From Chitinophaga sp. YR573 (GTDB lineage Bacteria; Bacteroidota; Bacteroidia; Chitinophagales; Chitinophagaceae), in contig NZ_FOJF01000001.1 in NCBI RefSeq assembly GCF_900110995.1, positions 2,683,199 through 2,747,198 on the forward strand: 64,000 nucleotides of DNA. The letters are read 5' to 3'. The notes under the pieces are model-generated. The model was not told the origin of the DNA. It ran no database searches and was given only the letters and a program-made list of their open reading frames with translations. Position 1 is the first letter of the stretch. Each line of letters begins with the position of its first letter. Positions 36,183 through 44,409 of the stretch are shown piece after piece. A program made the position numbers and the translations under genes.

Positions 36183-36590
36183 TTAAGGGTATATTTCCAA
36201 GGTCCTCAAATAAATAATTTTATAACTGAAGTTATTGGGAAATAGACGAATATAGAGAGATATGCGTTATATTAATGTAGCATTTGATGAGCGATTTCAG
36301 CTATTTAGGACACATTTTTCCCCCTTAAGTGCAGAAAAAAAAGGTGAAATGAATATTATTTTTTGTATATTCGTTAATGAGTGGTTTAGTGAAAATTTGC
36401 CTGTCATACCTATAAAAATGAACATGTAGTGGTCAAGAGCCTGAAAATCTTTTTTCCTCACGATCGTCCAACATTTTGCCTAGAGGTTCATAGTTAATGA
36501 CTTGCATTGGAAAATATTAAAAAAAAGTAAGGTATAAGAAAAAAAGATAAAATTTATTTGCTTAAAATTCAGCAATTAAAAAAAATTAGA
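36183..36590. other. Very AT-rich leader region upstream of HU
   Basis: This part of the 664-base mutY-HU gap has long A and T runs and no recognisable RNA gene. A 55-codon ORF at 36262-36429 has no recognisable feature. High A+T upstream of a nucleoid protein gene may itself serve in autoregulation. Confidence 0.4.
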
Positions 36591-36598
36591 TAATTTTG
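36591..36598 (+). promoter_or_regulatory. Candidate -7 promoter element of the HU gene
   Basis: TAATTTTG matches TAnnTTTG exactly and ends 25 bases before the HU ATG. A TTTG at 36557-36560 is somewhat too far upstream to be the -33 element. Confidence 0.45.
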
Positions 36599-36623
36599 GG
36601 ACAAGTAATCCTTCGCTTCAATT

Positions 36624-36911
36624 ATGAGAAAAGCTGACTTAATTAACAATATTGCTGAAAAAACCGGCATACCTAAAGTAGACGTGTTAGTAACACTAGA
36701 GGCCATGTTTAAGGAGGTCAAAGAAGCGTTGGCTAATGGCGAGCACATCTACATACGTGGTTTCGGTAGCTTTATTACCAAGAAAAGGGCTGCGAAGATC
36801 GGCCGTAACATTAAGAAAAATGTTGCAGTTGAGATTCCTGAGCACTTTATTCCGGCGTTCAAACCGTCAAAAGAATTCGTTGCGGAAGTAAAGAAGCTTA
36901 AAAGTTCTTAA
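36624..36911 (+). CDS. HU/IHF family DNA-binding protein
   Basis: A 95-residue nucleoid protein. The N-terminal helices (MRKADLINNIAEKTGIPKVDVLVTLEAMFKEVKEALANGEHIYIRGFGSF) and the DNA-embracing beta arms (KRAAKIGRNIKKNVAVEIPEHFIPAFKPSKEF) match HU-beta. The arm tip has EIPEHFIPAFKPS, where the conserved proline is replaced by Ile/Pro neighbours. It binds and bends DNA with little sequence preference. A TPR gene begins 23 bases downstream, probably in the same transcript. Confidence 0.93.
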   Translation: MRKADLINNIAEKTGIPKVDVLVTLEAMFKEVKEALANGEHIYIRGFGSFITKKRAAKIGRNIKKNVAVEIPEHFIPAFKPSKEFVAEVKKLKSS

Positions 36912-36934
36912 TTTCGCAGCCTAATCTTATAGGC

Positions 36935-37777
36935 GTGCAGAAAAAACAAGTTCTCCTGGTAGGTGCCGCTGCGGCATTACTTATAGTATTGGTAGCCTTT
37001 GGCCGCACCATACCACATTCGGACAAAAAAGCGATGCCAACTGACACTCACCTTCATAGTGGTCAGGAGGAAAAACCTATTGCCTTCAACGAATTGCTGG
37101 CGGCAGCCAAGCAAAAAGTTCCCGCAGGAAAATTACTTTCTATCACTACCTTGGAAAATAAGGTTGTGCGGGGTGATGTAAAAAATCAGCAAATAGCCGC
37201 TTACAAAGAATTGTATGTCACCTGGGATAGTCTAAACCAACTTCCCGTAGCTGCCTATTATCTTGGCGAAGCAGCCAAGTTGGAAAATTCCGAAAAAAGT
37301 CTCACCTTTGCAGCCAATTTATTTTTAGAACACCTGGAACACGCACAGGATCCTGCAGTTATGAAATGGGAGAGCCAACAGGCTATTACCTTGCTCGATC
37401 GGGCTATACAACTTAGCCCTGCAAATGATTCTCTGAAAATAAAACAAGCGCTGTTGTATATGAATACCGGCGAGCCTATGGTGGGTGTTCAAAAGCTCAG
37501 GGATGTGGTGGCAGCTAATCCTGATAATATTGAAGCTCAATTAACACTGGCAAATCTGGCAATTCAATCCGGTCAGTACGACAAAGCTATCGAAAGGCTG
37601 GAAACGCTTCTGCAGAAACATCCTGACGAAGCGAAAGCAATGTTTGTATTGGCTGAAGCCTACCGTAGTAAGGGTGATACCAAGAAGGCCATTGAGATAT
37701 TTGAGCAATGTAAGAAACTGCTGAAAGATCCGGGGCTGAAAGCGGAAATTGACAACTATATTAAAAGTATTAGATAA
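36935..37777 (+). CDS. Tetratricopeptide repeat protein, membrane-anchored
   Basis: A 280-residue protein with a GTG start, 23 bases after the HU gene. Residues 5-23 form a signal anchor (VLLVGAAAALLIVLVAFG), so the body is periplasmic. TPR units are visible from about 80 on, most clearly AQLTLANLAIQSGQYDKAIERLETLLQKHPDEA and AMFVLAEAYRSKGDTKKAIEIFEQCKKLL near 190-260. It should be a protein-interaction scaffold. The conserved setting between HU and rng suggests a basic cellular role, but no partner can be named. Confidence 0.85.
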   Translation: MQKKQVLLVGAAAALLIVLVAFGRTIPHSDKKAMPTDTHLHSGQEEKPIAFNELLAAAKQKVPAGKLLSITTLENKVVRGDVKNQQIAAYKELYVTWDSLNQLPVAAYYLGEAAKLENSEKSLTFAANLFLEHLEHAQDPAVMKWESQQAITLLDRAIQLSPANDSLKIKQALLYMNTGEPMVGVQKLRDVVAANPDNIEAQLTLANLAIQSGQYDKAIERLETLLQKHPDEAKAMFVLAEAYRSKGDTKKAIEIFEQCKKLLKDPGLKAEIDNYIKSIR

Positions 37778-37813
37778 TATTTCATTTTTAAACATTTAAA
37801 AACGTTTTAGCGT

Positions 37814-37909
37814 ATGCCTTGCGGTAAGAAAAGAAAAAGACATAAGATTGCCACTCATAAACGTAAAAAACGATTGAGAAAGAACCGGCATAAGAAAGGT
37901 AAAAAATAG
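37814..37909 (+). CDS. 31-residue basic protein, AURKAIP1/COX24-domain type
   Basis: A short ORF reading MPCGKKRKRHKIATHKRKK followed by RLRKNRHKKGKK. Nineteen of its 31 residues are Lys or Arg. The arrangement KRKRHK...HKRKKRLRKNRHK is the signature of the small COX24/AURKAIP1-type proteins of Bacteroidota, related to mitochondrial ribosomal protein mS38, so binding to rRNA is likely. It lies 36 bases after the TPR gene on the same strand. Its position next to rng fits an RNA-related role. Confidence 0.85.
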   Translation: MPCGKKRKRHKIATHKRKKRLRKNRHKKGKK

Positions 37910-38211
37910 TTTTCTCCTGTTTCCCGCCATTTATACTAACCAGGTTTTATTTGCGGCGCGGTGATCGGACAAAAATTTTGATATATCCTGCATGATTTTA
38001 GCGATTATTCTTAAATTGCTGAAGTCATGCAGGTTTTTCCACAAATCCCGCTTAGTATTCCGGATATTACCTGCAGATCGCTGAACCCTTAAGCAATCCA
38101 TCATCACGTATACTAACATAATGTTAGGTGTAATCTGGTATGCAGCAAGCTGTTATTAAATAGCCGTGCATAACAATAAGGTGAAGTTATAATGGTTAAA
38201 ATTTTGGACGC
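37910..38211. other. Gap between the COX24-type gene and rng
   Basis: This 302-base stretch has no terminator with a T run, no RNA gene and no convincing ORF. It must contain the rng promoter if rng is not read through from the HU unit; no exact TAnnTTTG element precedes the start. Confidence 0.4.
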
Positions 38212-39762
38212 TTGAACAAGGAACTTATTATAAATGCGGCACCTACTGGTGTGGAAATAGCGTTGCTGGAAGATAAGAAACTGGTCGAATTGCATCACGA
38301 AAGTGGCAATCCCAATTTCTCAGTAGGGGATTTATACCTGGGGAGAGTGAAAAAACTCATTCCAGGCCTCAATGCAGCGTTTGTGGATGTTGGCTTTGAA
38401 AAGGATGCTTTTTTGCATTATACAGATCTAAGCCCTTACATACGCTCCATACTTAAATTTACCCAGCAGGCTATTACCGATAAAACCCCAGAGGGTTTTG
38501 ATTTTACAAAGTTTAAGAATGAACCGGAAATTGTTAAAACCGGTAAGATTACAGATGTGCTGGGCGGTAAGCCTAACATTCTTGTGCAAATACTAAAGGA
38601 ACCGATCTCTTCAAAAGGCCCACGTCTTAGTTGCGAAATTTCATTACCCGGAAGGTTTATTGTGTTAACACCCTTTAATGACATTGTAGCTGTATCTAAA
38701 AAGATACACTCTTCCGAAGAAAGAAAACGCCTGCAAAAGATTGTGGAAGCGATCAAGACACCGAACTTCGGTGTTATTGTGCGTACAGCCGCAGAAGGAA
38801 AGAAAACGGCAGAACTGCATGAGGACCTTACCACCCTGGTTGAAACCTGGAAAAACATTCAGGCTAATCTGCGCGGCGGCACGCCTCCGCAAAAGGTACT
38901 GAGCGAACAAGCCAAAACCACCAGCATATTAAGAGATCTCCTGAACGAGAGCTTTAACCGTATCGTCATTAACGATAAGAACATGTACACTGATACCAGG
39001 GCTTATATCGGTAAGATAGCCCCGGAGAAACAGGACATCGTTCATCATTATCATAATGGCGCTCCTATCTTTGATCACTACGGCATTACCCGGCAGGTGA
39101 AGGCTTCATTTGGTAAAACAGTGAACCTCGACAGTGGTGTATACCTGATCATAGAAGCAACGGAAGCCCTGCACGTCATAGACGTAAACAGTGGTTATAA
39201 AAGCTCCAGTAACAATCAGGAGCAAAACGCGCTTGCTTCGAATTTAGAAGCTGCGGGAGAAATTGCACGTCAACTGCGGTTGCGTGATCTTGGGGGCATT
39301 ATTATCATTGACTTCATTGATATGAAGCTGCCGGAGAACAAAAAGGTAGTGTACGAAGCTATGGAGAAATTCATGGCACAAGACAGAGCCAAGCATACTA
39401 TTCTGCCGATCTCAAAGTTCGGACTGATGCAGATAACACGTCAGCGTGTTAAACCAGAAGTAACAATTTCCGTGGCGGAAGATTGCCCAACCTGCCATGG
39501 TACCGGTAAAATAGGGGCCTCCGTATTAATTATAGATGAGGTTGAAAAGAACCTTCAATACCTGATAAATCATCAGCATAAAGGACTTACCATCAGAGTT
39601 CATCCTATATTTTATGCTTTCCTAGCCAAAGGATTCTTAACCTCCCGCCAATGGAAATGGTATTTCCAATATAAGAAATGGGTTAAGGTAAAGGCAGATT
39701 CTAATTACCACCTTACTGAATATCGCTTTTTCGACGCCAACGAAGAAGAAATTAAATTATAA
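38212..39762 (+). CDS. rng: Ribonuclease E/G family protein
   Basis: A 516-residue endoribonuclease of the RNase G type, acting in rRNA and mRNA processing. The start is TTG at 38212, giving the family N-terminus NKELIINAAPTGVEIALLED. The S1 RNA-binding domain follows (GDLYLGRVKKLIPGLNAAFVDVGFEKDAFLHYTDLSP near 40-75). The catalytic domain contains HVIDVNSGYKSSSNNQEQNALASNLEAAGEIARQLRLRDLGGIIIIDFIDM, with the metal-binding Asp residues near 325 and 368. The zinc-link motif CPTCHGTG is near 426. It lacks the long C-terminal scaffold of RNase E. Confidence 0.95.
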   Translation: MNKELIINAAPTGVEIALLEDKKLVELHHESGNPNFSVGDLYLGRVKKLIPGLNAAFVDVGFEKDAFLHYTDLSPYIRSILKFTQQAITDKTPEGFDFTKFKNEPEIVKTGKITDVLGGKPNILVQILKEPISSKGPRLSCEISLPGRFIVLTPFNDIVAVSKKIHSSEERKRLQKIVEAIKTPNFGVIVRTAAEGKKTAELHEDLTTLVETWKNIQANLRGGTPPQKVLSEQAKTTSILRDLLNESFNRIVINDKNMYTDTRAYIGKIAPEKQDIVHHYHNGAPIFDHYGITRQVKASFGKTVNLDSGVYLIIEATEALHVIDVNSGYKSSSNNQEQNALASNLEAAGEIARQLRLRDLGGIIIIDFIDMKLPENKKVVYEAMEKFMAQDRAKHTILPISKFGLMQITRQRVKPEVTISVAEDCPTCHGTGKIGASVLIIDEVEKNLQYLINHQHKGLTIRVHPIFYAFLAKGFLTSRQWKWYFQYKKWVKVKADSNYHLTEYRFFDANEEEIKL

Positions 39763-39776
39763 GATATTGTTTAAAC

Positions 39777-39812
39777 AAAAACGCTTAACGTCATCGAACG
39801 TTAAGCGTTTTT
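39777..39812. terminator. Bidirectional terminator between rng and the SnoaL-like gene
   Basis: AAAAACGCTTAACG and CGTTAAGCGTTTTT form a 14-bp stem with a short loop, flanked by A and T runs, between two convergent genes. Confidence 0.92.
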
Positions 39813-39842
39813 GCTTTTATAGCATACCAGAGGATGCCTGAA

Positions 39843-40241
39843 TCAGTTACCCCAGAACTGATCTTCCCCGGCTTCATCAACTGTAAATATCTCGGCCCTG
39901 ACAATCTTTCCGTCTTCAACGGTGTAGACATCGATATTATCTACGTCTAAAATTGCACCGGCAGGATGTGTTGCGTTCCAGTGTAATAAACAGGCAACCT
40001 TATTGCCGTTGGCACTTATAGATTTTATATCCGTCAGTTTTACGGTATTGGCAGATAACTCGAACATTTTACCTACCATCTGGAAGACTTCATTTCTGGA
40101 ACGTTTTATTCCTGAGATACTGTTGTTACCTGGTTGTTTCCATTCTACATCCGGATGAAGGAGCTCCCCGAGTTTTTCAGTATCTACGCGTTTTACAGCA
40201 CTTAAAAATTCGTTTACTACATGTGTTGCTTCGTTTTTCAT
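39843..40241 (-). CDS. SnoaL-like/ketosteroid isomerase-fold protein
   Basis: A 132-residue single-domain NTF2-fold protein. NEFLSAVKRVDTEKLGELLHPDVEWKQPGNNSISG near the start and LDVDNIDVYTVEDGKIVRAEIFTVDEAGEDQFWG at the end are typical of SnoaL-like proteins. The ATG at 40239-40241 starts directly before the fold. Such proteins bind small hydrophobic ligands or act as isomerases or hydrolases; the reaction here is not evident. It is divergent from an AraC-type regulator, which may control it. Confidence 0.8.
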   Translation of the reverse strand: MKNEATHVVNEFLSAVKRVDTEKLGELLHPDVEWKQPGNNSISGIKRSRNEVFQMVGKMFELSANTVKLTDIKSISANGNKVACLLHWNATHPAGAILDVDNIDVYTVEDGKIVRAEIFTVDEAGEDQFWGN

Positions 40242-40385
40242 GATTTTATATTTGATGATTAAGAATGTTTTTGATGATACAAAGATCACCAGAGAAGGAC
40301 CTTTGAGAGTTATCTTTAGGTGACAACGATTTACCATATTCCGCCATTTTTTGGGGATACGTGATAGTAGAGGTATTTTAGAGTG

Positions 40386-41387
40386 ATGGAAGATCAGGTT
40401 AAGAAATTGATGATGGGTTTACTGGCCTACGCCGCACAGCGGGATTTGTCAGTTGAAAGCCTGTGTCATTTATCAAATGTTACAATGGAGGAATTGCAAA
40501 GCAGTCATCAACCGCTTTCTCCAAAACAGGTGAATGATCTCTGGCTGAATGCCTTGCATTTAAGTAAAGACAAGCTGTTTGGTTTGCACTTTGGGGAATC
40601 ATTGCAGTTATCTGCATTGGGAGTAGTGGGAGATATTATCAAAAGTAGCGAGACTGTTGGCAAGGCTTTGCTGATAGCAGCATCCCTGACACATCTGATC
40701 ACCAGTGATTTTATACTGGAAGTAAAACAGGAAGAAGAAACCTTTAGTGTGATATTTATTCCGGCAATGCCCGAAGGACAAAGCTCTCCTGCTGCTATAC
40801 AAATGTTGGATCTGCTGATGGTTTTTGTGATACATGAACTGGACGGTCTTATCCTCAAAAAGATAAAACCTTTATCGGTGAGTTATGCCCGGCAGATCGA
40901 TGATGTGGTCGAATATGAGCGTGTAATGCGTTGCAGACCTGTTGTAAATAGGGACACCTGTATCACTTTTGAGAAGAAATACTGGAACGAACCTATTATC
41001 ACTGCTAATTATGAGATGCAAAGTATACTCTTGCAAAAGGTAGCAATGTTGAAAAATCCGGCAGAAAAAAAAGCGCTTAAAAACAGGATCTATAATTACC
41101 TGCTGGAGAACTCCTACCTCGGGCTTGTATCCCTGGAAGATATTGCGTCTAACTTTAACATCAGTACGCGCACACTGCAACGAAAATTGAAAGAAGAAGG
41201 TATCAATTTTCAGCAACTGGCTGATGAAGCAAGAATGGTGTTAGCCATAAATTATCTAAAGGCCGGGTCTTACCCGGTGAAGGAGATATCTTACATGCTT
41301 GGCTATAATGAGCTAAGTGCTTTTACCCGCACGTTTAAGCGTTGGACAGGTATTACTCCTGCTCTTTATCAAAAAAATCAAAGTTAA
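40386..41387 (+). CDS. AraC family transcriptional regulator
   Basis: A 333-residue regulator. The N-terminal half (about 1-200) resembles the arabinose-binding-like domain of the OruR/ArgR group (LSPKQVNDLWLNALHLSKDKLFGLHFGESL). The C-terminal AraC DNA-binding domain has two HTH motifs (LVSLEDIASNFNISTRTLQRKLKEEGINFQQL and YPVKEISYMLGYNELSAFTRTFKRWTGITPALY). The ATG at 40386 is used; a GTG one codon earlier is possible. It is divergent from the SnoaL-like gene over about 140 bases and probably regulates it. Confidence 0.9.
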   Translation: MEDQVKKLMMGLLAYAAQRDLSVESLCHLSNVTMEELQSSHQPLSPKQVNDLWLNALHLSKDKLFGLHFGESLQLSALGVVGDIIKSSETVGKALLIAASLTHLITSDFILEVKQEEETFSVIFIPAMPEGQSSPAAIQMLDLLMVFVIHELDGLILKKIKPLSVSYARQIDDVVEYERVMRCRPVVNRDTCITFEKKYWNEPIITANYEMQSILLQKVAMLKNPAEKKALKNRIYNYLLENSYLGLVSLEDIASNFNISTRTLQRKLKEEGINFQQLADEARMVLAINYLKAGSYPVKEISYMLGYNELSAFTRTFKRWTGITPALYQKNQS

Positions 41388-41540
41388 GCTATCACAAGAA
41401 TGCTCGTTAGGCAGCATCCTGCACCTGAGATAATTTTACATCTTAATTCCTGTTTACCAAAAGAATCCTGGTTAAGCAGCAACCTCAAGCTCAACATTTT
41501 AGTATAATTTTATGTTGTTCTTAAAAATGAGATCACGCAT

Positions 41541-43181
41541 ATGTCCGTACGTAAATTGTTGTTGTTCGTAGTTTTGCTGGCTGCCTGCCGCTCCGGAGGA
41601 AAGAAAGGGCCACACATTGGAAGGGATACCACCCATTATACCCAACAGGAATACATTGATCAGAAACTGGATAGTAATATCGTTAACAATTTCCTGCAAA
41701 AGGATACTACCTATGCAGAGTATATCCGCGATTTCTACCGTGAACGTGATTACCACTACGCCTGGATTGGCGGCGATGGTAAGCTGACTGAGCAAGCCGG
41801 TAACTTCATTAACCTTATGAAAACCGATGCTGCATATGGTCTGAATGATACTGGTCTTATCAGCAAACCACTACGTGAGTTGAATGATACACTGATGCTG
41901 GAAGGTGATAAACTGAAACCCGGTGACAAATCCATCCCACAGGCAGAATTACAGTTAACCGCTCAGTTCTTTGCCTATGGCAGTAAAGTGTGGGGAGGCA
42001 TGACTTCAGACAACGCAAAAGACCTGGAATGGTTTATCCCCCGTAAGAAAATAGATATGCAGAGTTTACTGGATTCTATGGTCAACAGACCCGCGAATAC
42101 TTTTGAAGAACCAGTAAACATCCAATATAAACTGTTGAGAGGCAAACTGCATCAACTGGATGTCCTTTCAAAACTGCCCTGGGATTCCTTAAAGGCTACA
42201 CAGAAAATATATAAAGAGAATGATTCTGCGCCAATCATTGTTGCTGTGAAAGAGCGGCTGCATTTGTTAGGAGATCTTCCTGCTGCAGATGCTTCCCCTG
42301 TGTTTACTCCTCTGCTGGACAGCGCTATCCGTAGCTTCCAGCATTGCACCGGTTTAAAGATTGATGGTACTATTCAGCAACCTTTACTGAACGCATTGAA
42401 CATCTCTCCGCGTAAACGTATTGAGCAGGTGCTGATCAATATGGAGCGTTTGCGCTGGGTGCCTGCTTCTTTGCCGGCAGAATACCTGCTGGTGAATATT
42501 CCTGCTTTTAAACTGTATGTATATGATGATAACAAATTAGACTGGACCTGTAATGTAGTAGTAGGTAAACCAGGTACGAACACCGTTATCTTCAGTGATC
42601 AGATGAAGTTTGTGGTGTTTAGCCCTTACTGGAATGTTACCCCTACTATTATTGCTCATGAGGTGATACCTGCTATGAAACGTAATCCGGGGTATTTAGC
42701 CCGTCAGAATATGGAAGTGGTGACTAATACAGGGAAGCCTGTGAGTATAGGTTCTATCAACTGGAACAAGTACAGTGGTACCAGTTTTCCTTATATTATC
42801 CGGCAGAAACCAGGAGGGGCAAATGCCCTGGGTAAGGTGAAGTTCCTCTTTCCTAATGAATACAATATTTACCTGCATGATACGCCATCCAAAGGGTTGT
42901 TTGGAGAGAACAAACGTTCTTTCAGTCATGGTTGTATCAGGGTGTCTGAACCTCAGCACCTGGCGGAATGGCTGTTACGTAAAGATCCTTCCTGGACACG
43001 GAAAAAGATAGTGGATGCAATGAATAGCGGGAAAGAGACCTTTGTGTCTTTAAAGGAAAAAGTGCCGGTGTTTATTGGATATTTCACGGCATATGTGGAT
43101 GATCAGGGCCGCCTGAATTTCAGAGATGATGTGTATGGGCACGATGCACAACTGGCAGCCAGCCTGTTTGGCAAAAAGTAA
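41541..43181 (+). CDS. L,D-transpeptidase, YcbB/LdtD family lipoprotein
   Basis: A 546-residue lipoprotein (lipobox VLLAAC, Cys16) that should make 3-3 peptidoglycan cross-links in the periplasm. It has the YcbB scaffold domain (YAEYIRDFYRERDYHYAWIGGDGKLTEQAGNFINLM), a peptidoglycan-binding domain near 230-285 (VAVKERLHLLGDL, LLDSAIRSFQHCTGLKIDGTI), and the YkuD catalytic domain from about 330. The catalytic motif is complete: His in NIYLHDTPSKGLF, then FSHGCIRVS with Cys near 475. Together with the YkuD protein at 7409 the organism has at least two L,D-transpeptidases. Confidence 0.93.
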   Translation: MSVRKLLLFVVLLAACRSGGKKGPHIGRDTTHYTQQEYIDQKLDSNIVNNFLQKDTTYAEYIRDFYRERDYHYAWIGGDGKLTEQAGNFINLMKTDAAYGLNDTGLISKPLRELNDTLMLEGDKLKPGDKSIPQAELQLTAQFFAYGSKVWGGMTSDNAKDLEWFIPRKKIDMQSLLDSMVNRPANTFEEPVNIQYKLLRGKLHQLDVLSKLPWDSLKATQKIYKENDSAPIIVAVKERLHLLGDLPAADASPVFTPLLDSAIRSFQHCTGLKIDGTIQQPLLNALNISPRKRIEQVLINMERLRWVPASLPAEYLLVNIPAFKLYVYDDNKLDWTCNVVVGKPGTNTVIFSDQMKFVVFSPYWNVTPTIIAHEVIPAMKRNPGYLARQNMEVVTNTGKPVSIGSINWNKYSGTSFPYIIRQKPGGANALGKVKFLFPNEYNIYLHDTPSKGLFGENKRSFSHGCIRVSEPQHLAEWLLRKDPSWTRKKIVDAMNSGKETFVSLKEKVPVFIGYFTAYVDDQGRLNFRDDVYGHDAQLAASLFGKK

Positions 43182-43198
43182 TCAATTTAATTTTTGGG

Positions 43199-43217
43199 TG
43201 CAGGGCGAAGCCCTGCA
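43199..43217. other. Small perfect hairpin downstream of the LdtD-like gene
   Basis: TGCAGGGC and GCCCTGCA close on a GAA loop, an extra-stable arrangement, 18 bases after the LdtD stop. No T run follows on either strand, so termination alone is uncertain. Confidence 0.55.
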
Positions 43218-43228
43218 AAACCTCTTCT

Positions 43229-43267
43229 ATTGTTTAGTGATGGTGCGAAGTACCATCACTAAACAAT
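43229..43267. terminator. Long hairpin between convergent LdtD and ridA genes
   Basis: ATTGTTTAGTGATGGT and its perfect 16-base reverse complement enclose GCGAAGT. A run of seven T residues follows within 10 bases on the plus strand. It separates two convergent genes. Confidence 0.8.
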
Positions 43268-43278
43268 TACTCCTTTTT

Positions 43279-43659
43279 TTATTTACAGGCAATCACTGAT
43301 ATCTCTACGTTTACGCCTTTGGGCAAACCGGATACTTCTACCGTTTCTCTGGCAGGGAAATAGCCGCTGAAGTACTTACCATATACTTCATTGATCTGCG
43401 AGAAGTTCTTCATGTCTGTAATAAAGATGGTGGTCTTTAATACGTCACTGAAGTCCATATCAGCAGCAACCAGGATGTTTTTCAGATTGTGCATTACCTG
43501 GTGTGTTTCAGTGATAATATCTTCCAGCATCAGTTGGTTTGTTTCTGCGTGAAGAGCGATCTGTCCGGAAACAAACAACATATTACCTGCTTTAATGGCC
43601 TGATTATAAGGACCAATAGGAGCAGGAGCATTTGTAGTATTGATAATCTGTTTTTCCAT
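43279..43659 (-). CDS. ridA: RidA family enamine/imine deaminase
   Basis: A 126-residue YjgF/YER057c/UK114 protein that hydrolyses reactive 2-aminoacrylate-type enamines. Hallmarks are APAPIGPYNQAIKAGNMLFVSGQIA, the Arg of PARETVEVSGLPKGVNVEISVIA, which binds substrate carboxylate, and the Glu near the C-terminus. Length and start are typical. The gene stands alone, facing the LdtD gene. Confidence 0.93.
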   Translation of the reverse strand: MEKQIINTTNAPAPIGPYNQAIKAGNMLFVSGQIALHAETNQLMLEDIITETHQVMHNLKNILVAADMDFSDVLKTTIFITDMKNFSQINEVYGKYFSGYFPARETVEVSGLPKGVNVEISVIACK

Positions 43660-43711
43660 AGTTGTAAAATTACAGGGAATTTTTAATTCATCATTATTAG
43701 TTATTAATTAA

Positions 43712-43719
43712 TAGGTTTG
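43712..43719 (+). promoter_or_regulatory. Candidate -7 promoter element of the 3HCDH-like/tsaB unit
   Basis: TAGGTTTG matches TAnnTTTG exactly and ends 14 bases before the ATG at 43734. Confidence 0.4.
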
Positions 43720-43733
43720 CGAAAATTTTGCTC

Positions 43734-44408
43734 ATGAAGATCCTGGTAATAGGAGATGCGCAACATTATACAGCCCTGCTGCTGAAAGGCGGCTTAAGCG
43801 GGCATCAGGTGCAGCAGGTAACCACGCTGGACAGGATTGATTCACTGGCAGATTATCAGCTGGTGATAGACCTGGTCTTTGATGACCACCAGGAGCATGC
43901 GGTGCTGTACGCCAGGTTCCCGGCAGTACCAGTGCTGGCAGGCATCGTAAAGACGTCCCTGGGCGCTGTAATGGGTAACTATGCCTTCTCTCAGGGGTTT
44001 AACCTCATAGGATGCAATTGGCTGCCAGGCTTTATTGAAATGCCGGTGACAGAGGTATCTGTAATAGATGAGGAGCAGTTGCCGGTGTTGCAGGAGATGA
44101 TGGGGCAGCTGGGCTGGCAGTATGAGGTGGTGAAAGATAGCGTAGGGATGGTAACGCCCCGTGTAATATGTATGATTATTAATGAAGCGTACATGGCTGC
44201 TGAGGAAGAAATCGCTTCCAGAGCTGATATTAATACGGCGATGAGACTGGGAACCAACTACCCGTTAGGGCCTTTTGAATGGTGTGAAAAGATAGGAATA
44301 AAGCATGTATGTGATGTTTTATCATCTGTATATACTGCCACAGGAAATGAAAGGTATAAGGTAAGTCCGCTGCTAATAGAAGAGGCACAAACATCAAATG
44401 TAAAATAG
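43734..44408 (+). CDS. Degenerate 3-hydroxyacyl-CoA dehydrogenase-like protein
   Basis: A 224-residue protein. Its C-terminal third (DSVGMVTPRVICMIINEAYMAAEEEIASRADINTAMRLGTNYPLGPFEWCEKIGI) is a clear 3HCDH C-terminal domain. The N-terminal Rossmann part is reduced: the GxGxxG loop is replaced by VIGDAQHY, and the region of the catalytic HFFNP motif reads GCNWLPGF, without the histidine. NAD-dependent dehydrogenase activity is therefore doubtful. The protein is also about 60 residues shorter than active enzymes. tsaB begins 1 base after its stop. Confidence 0.75.
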   Translation: MKILVIGDAQHYTALLLKGGLSGHQVQQVTTLDRIDSLADYQLVIDLVFDDHQEHAVLYARFPAVPVLAGIVKTSLGAVMGNYAFSQGFNLIGCNWLPGFIEMPVTEVSVIDEEQLPVLQEMMGQLGWQYEVVKDSVGMVTPRVICMIINEAYMAAEEEIASRADINTAMRLGTNYPLGPFEWCEKIGIKHVCDVLSSVYTATGNERYKVSPLLIEEAQTSNVK

Positions 44409-44409
44409 A

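Noticed and set aside
35960..36623. tRNA or other structured RNA in the longest gene-free gap
   Set aside because: No T-loop (GGTTCGA-like) or CCA-type acceptor arrangement is present; the nested inverted repeat does not fold as a cloverleaf.
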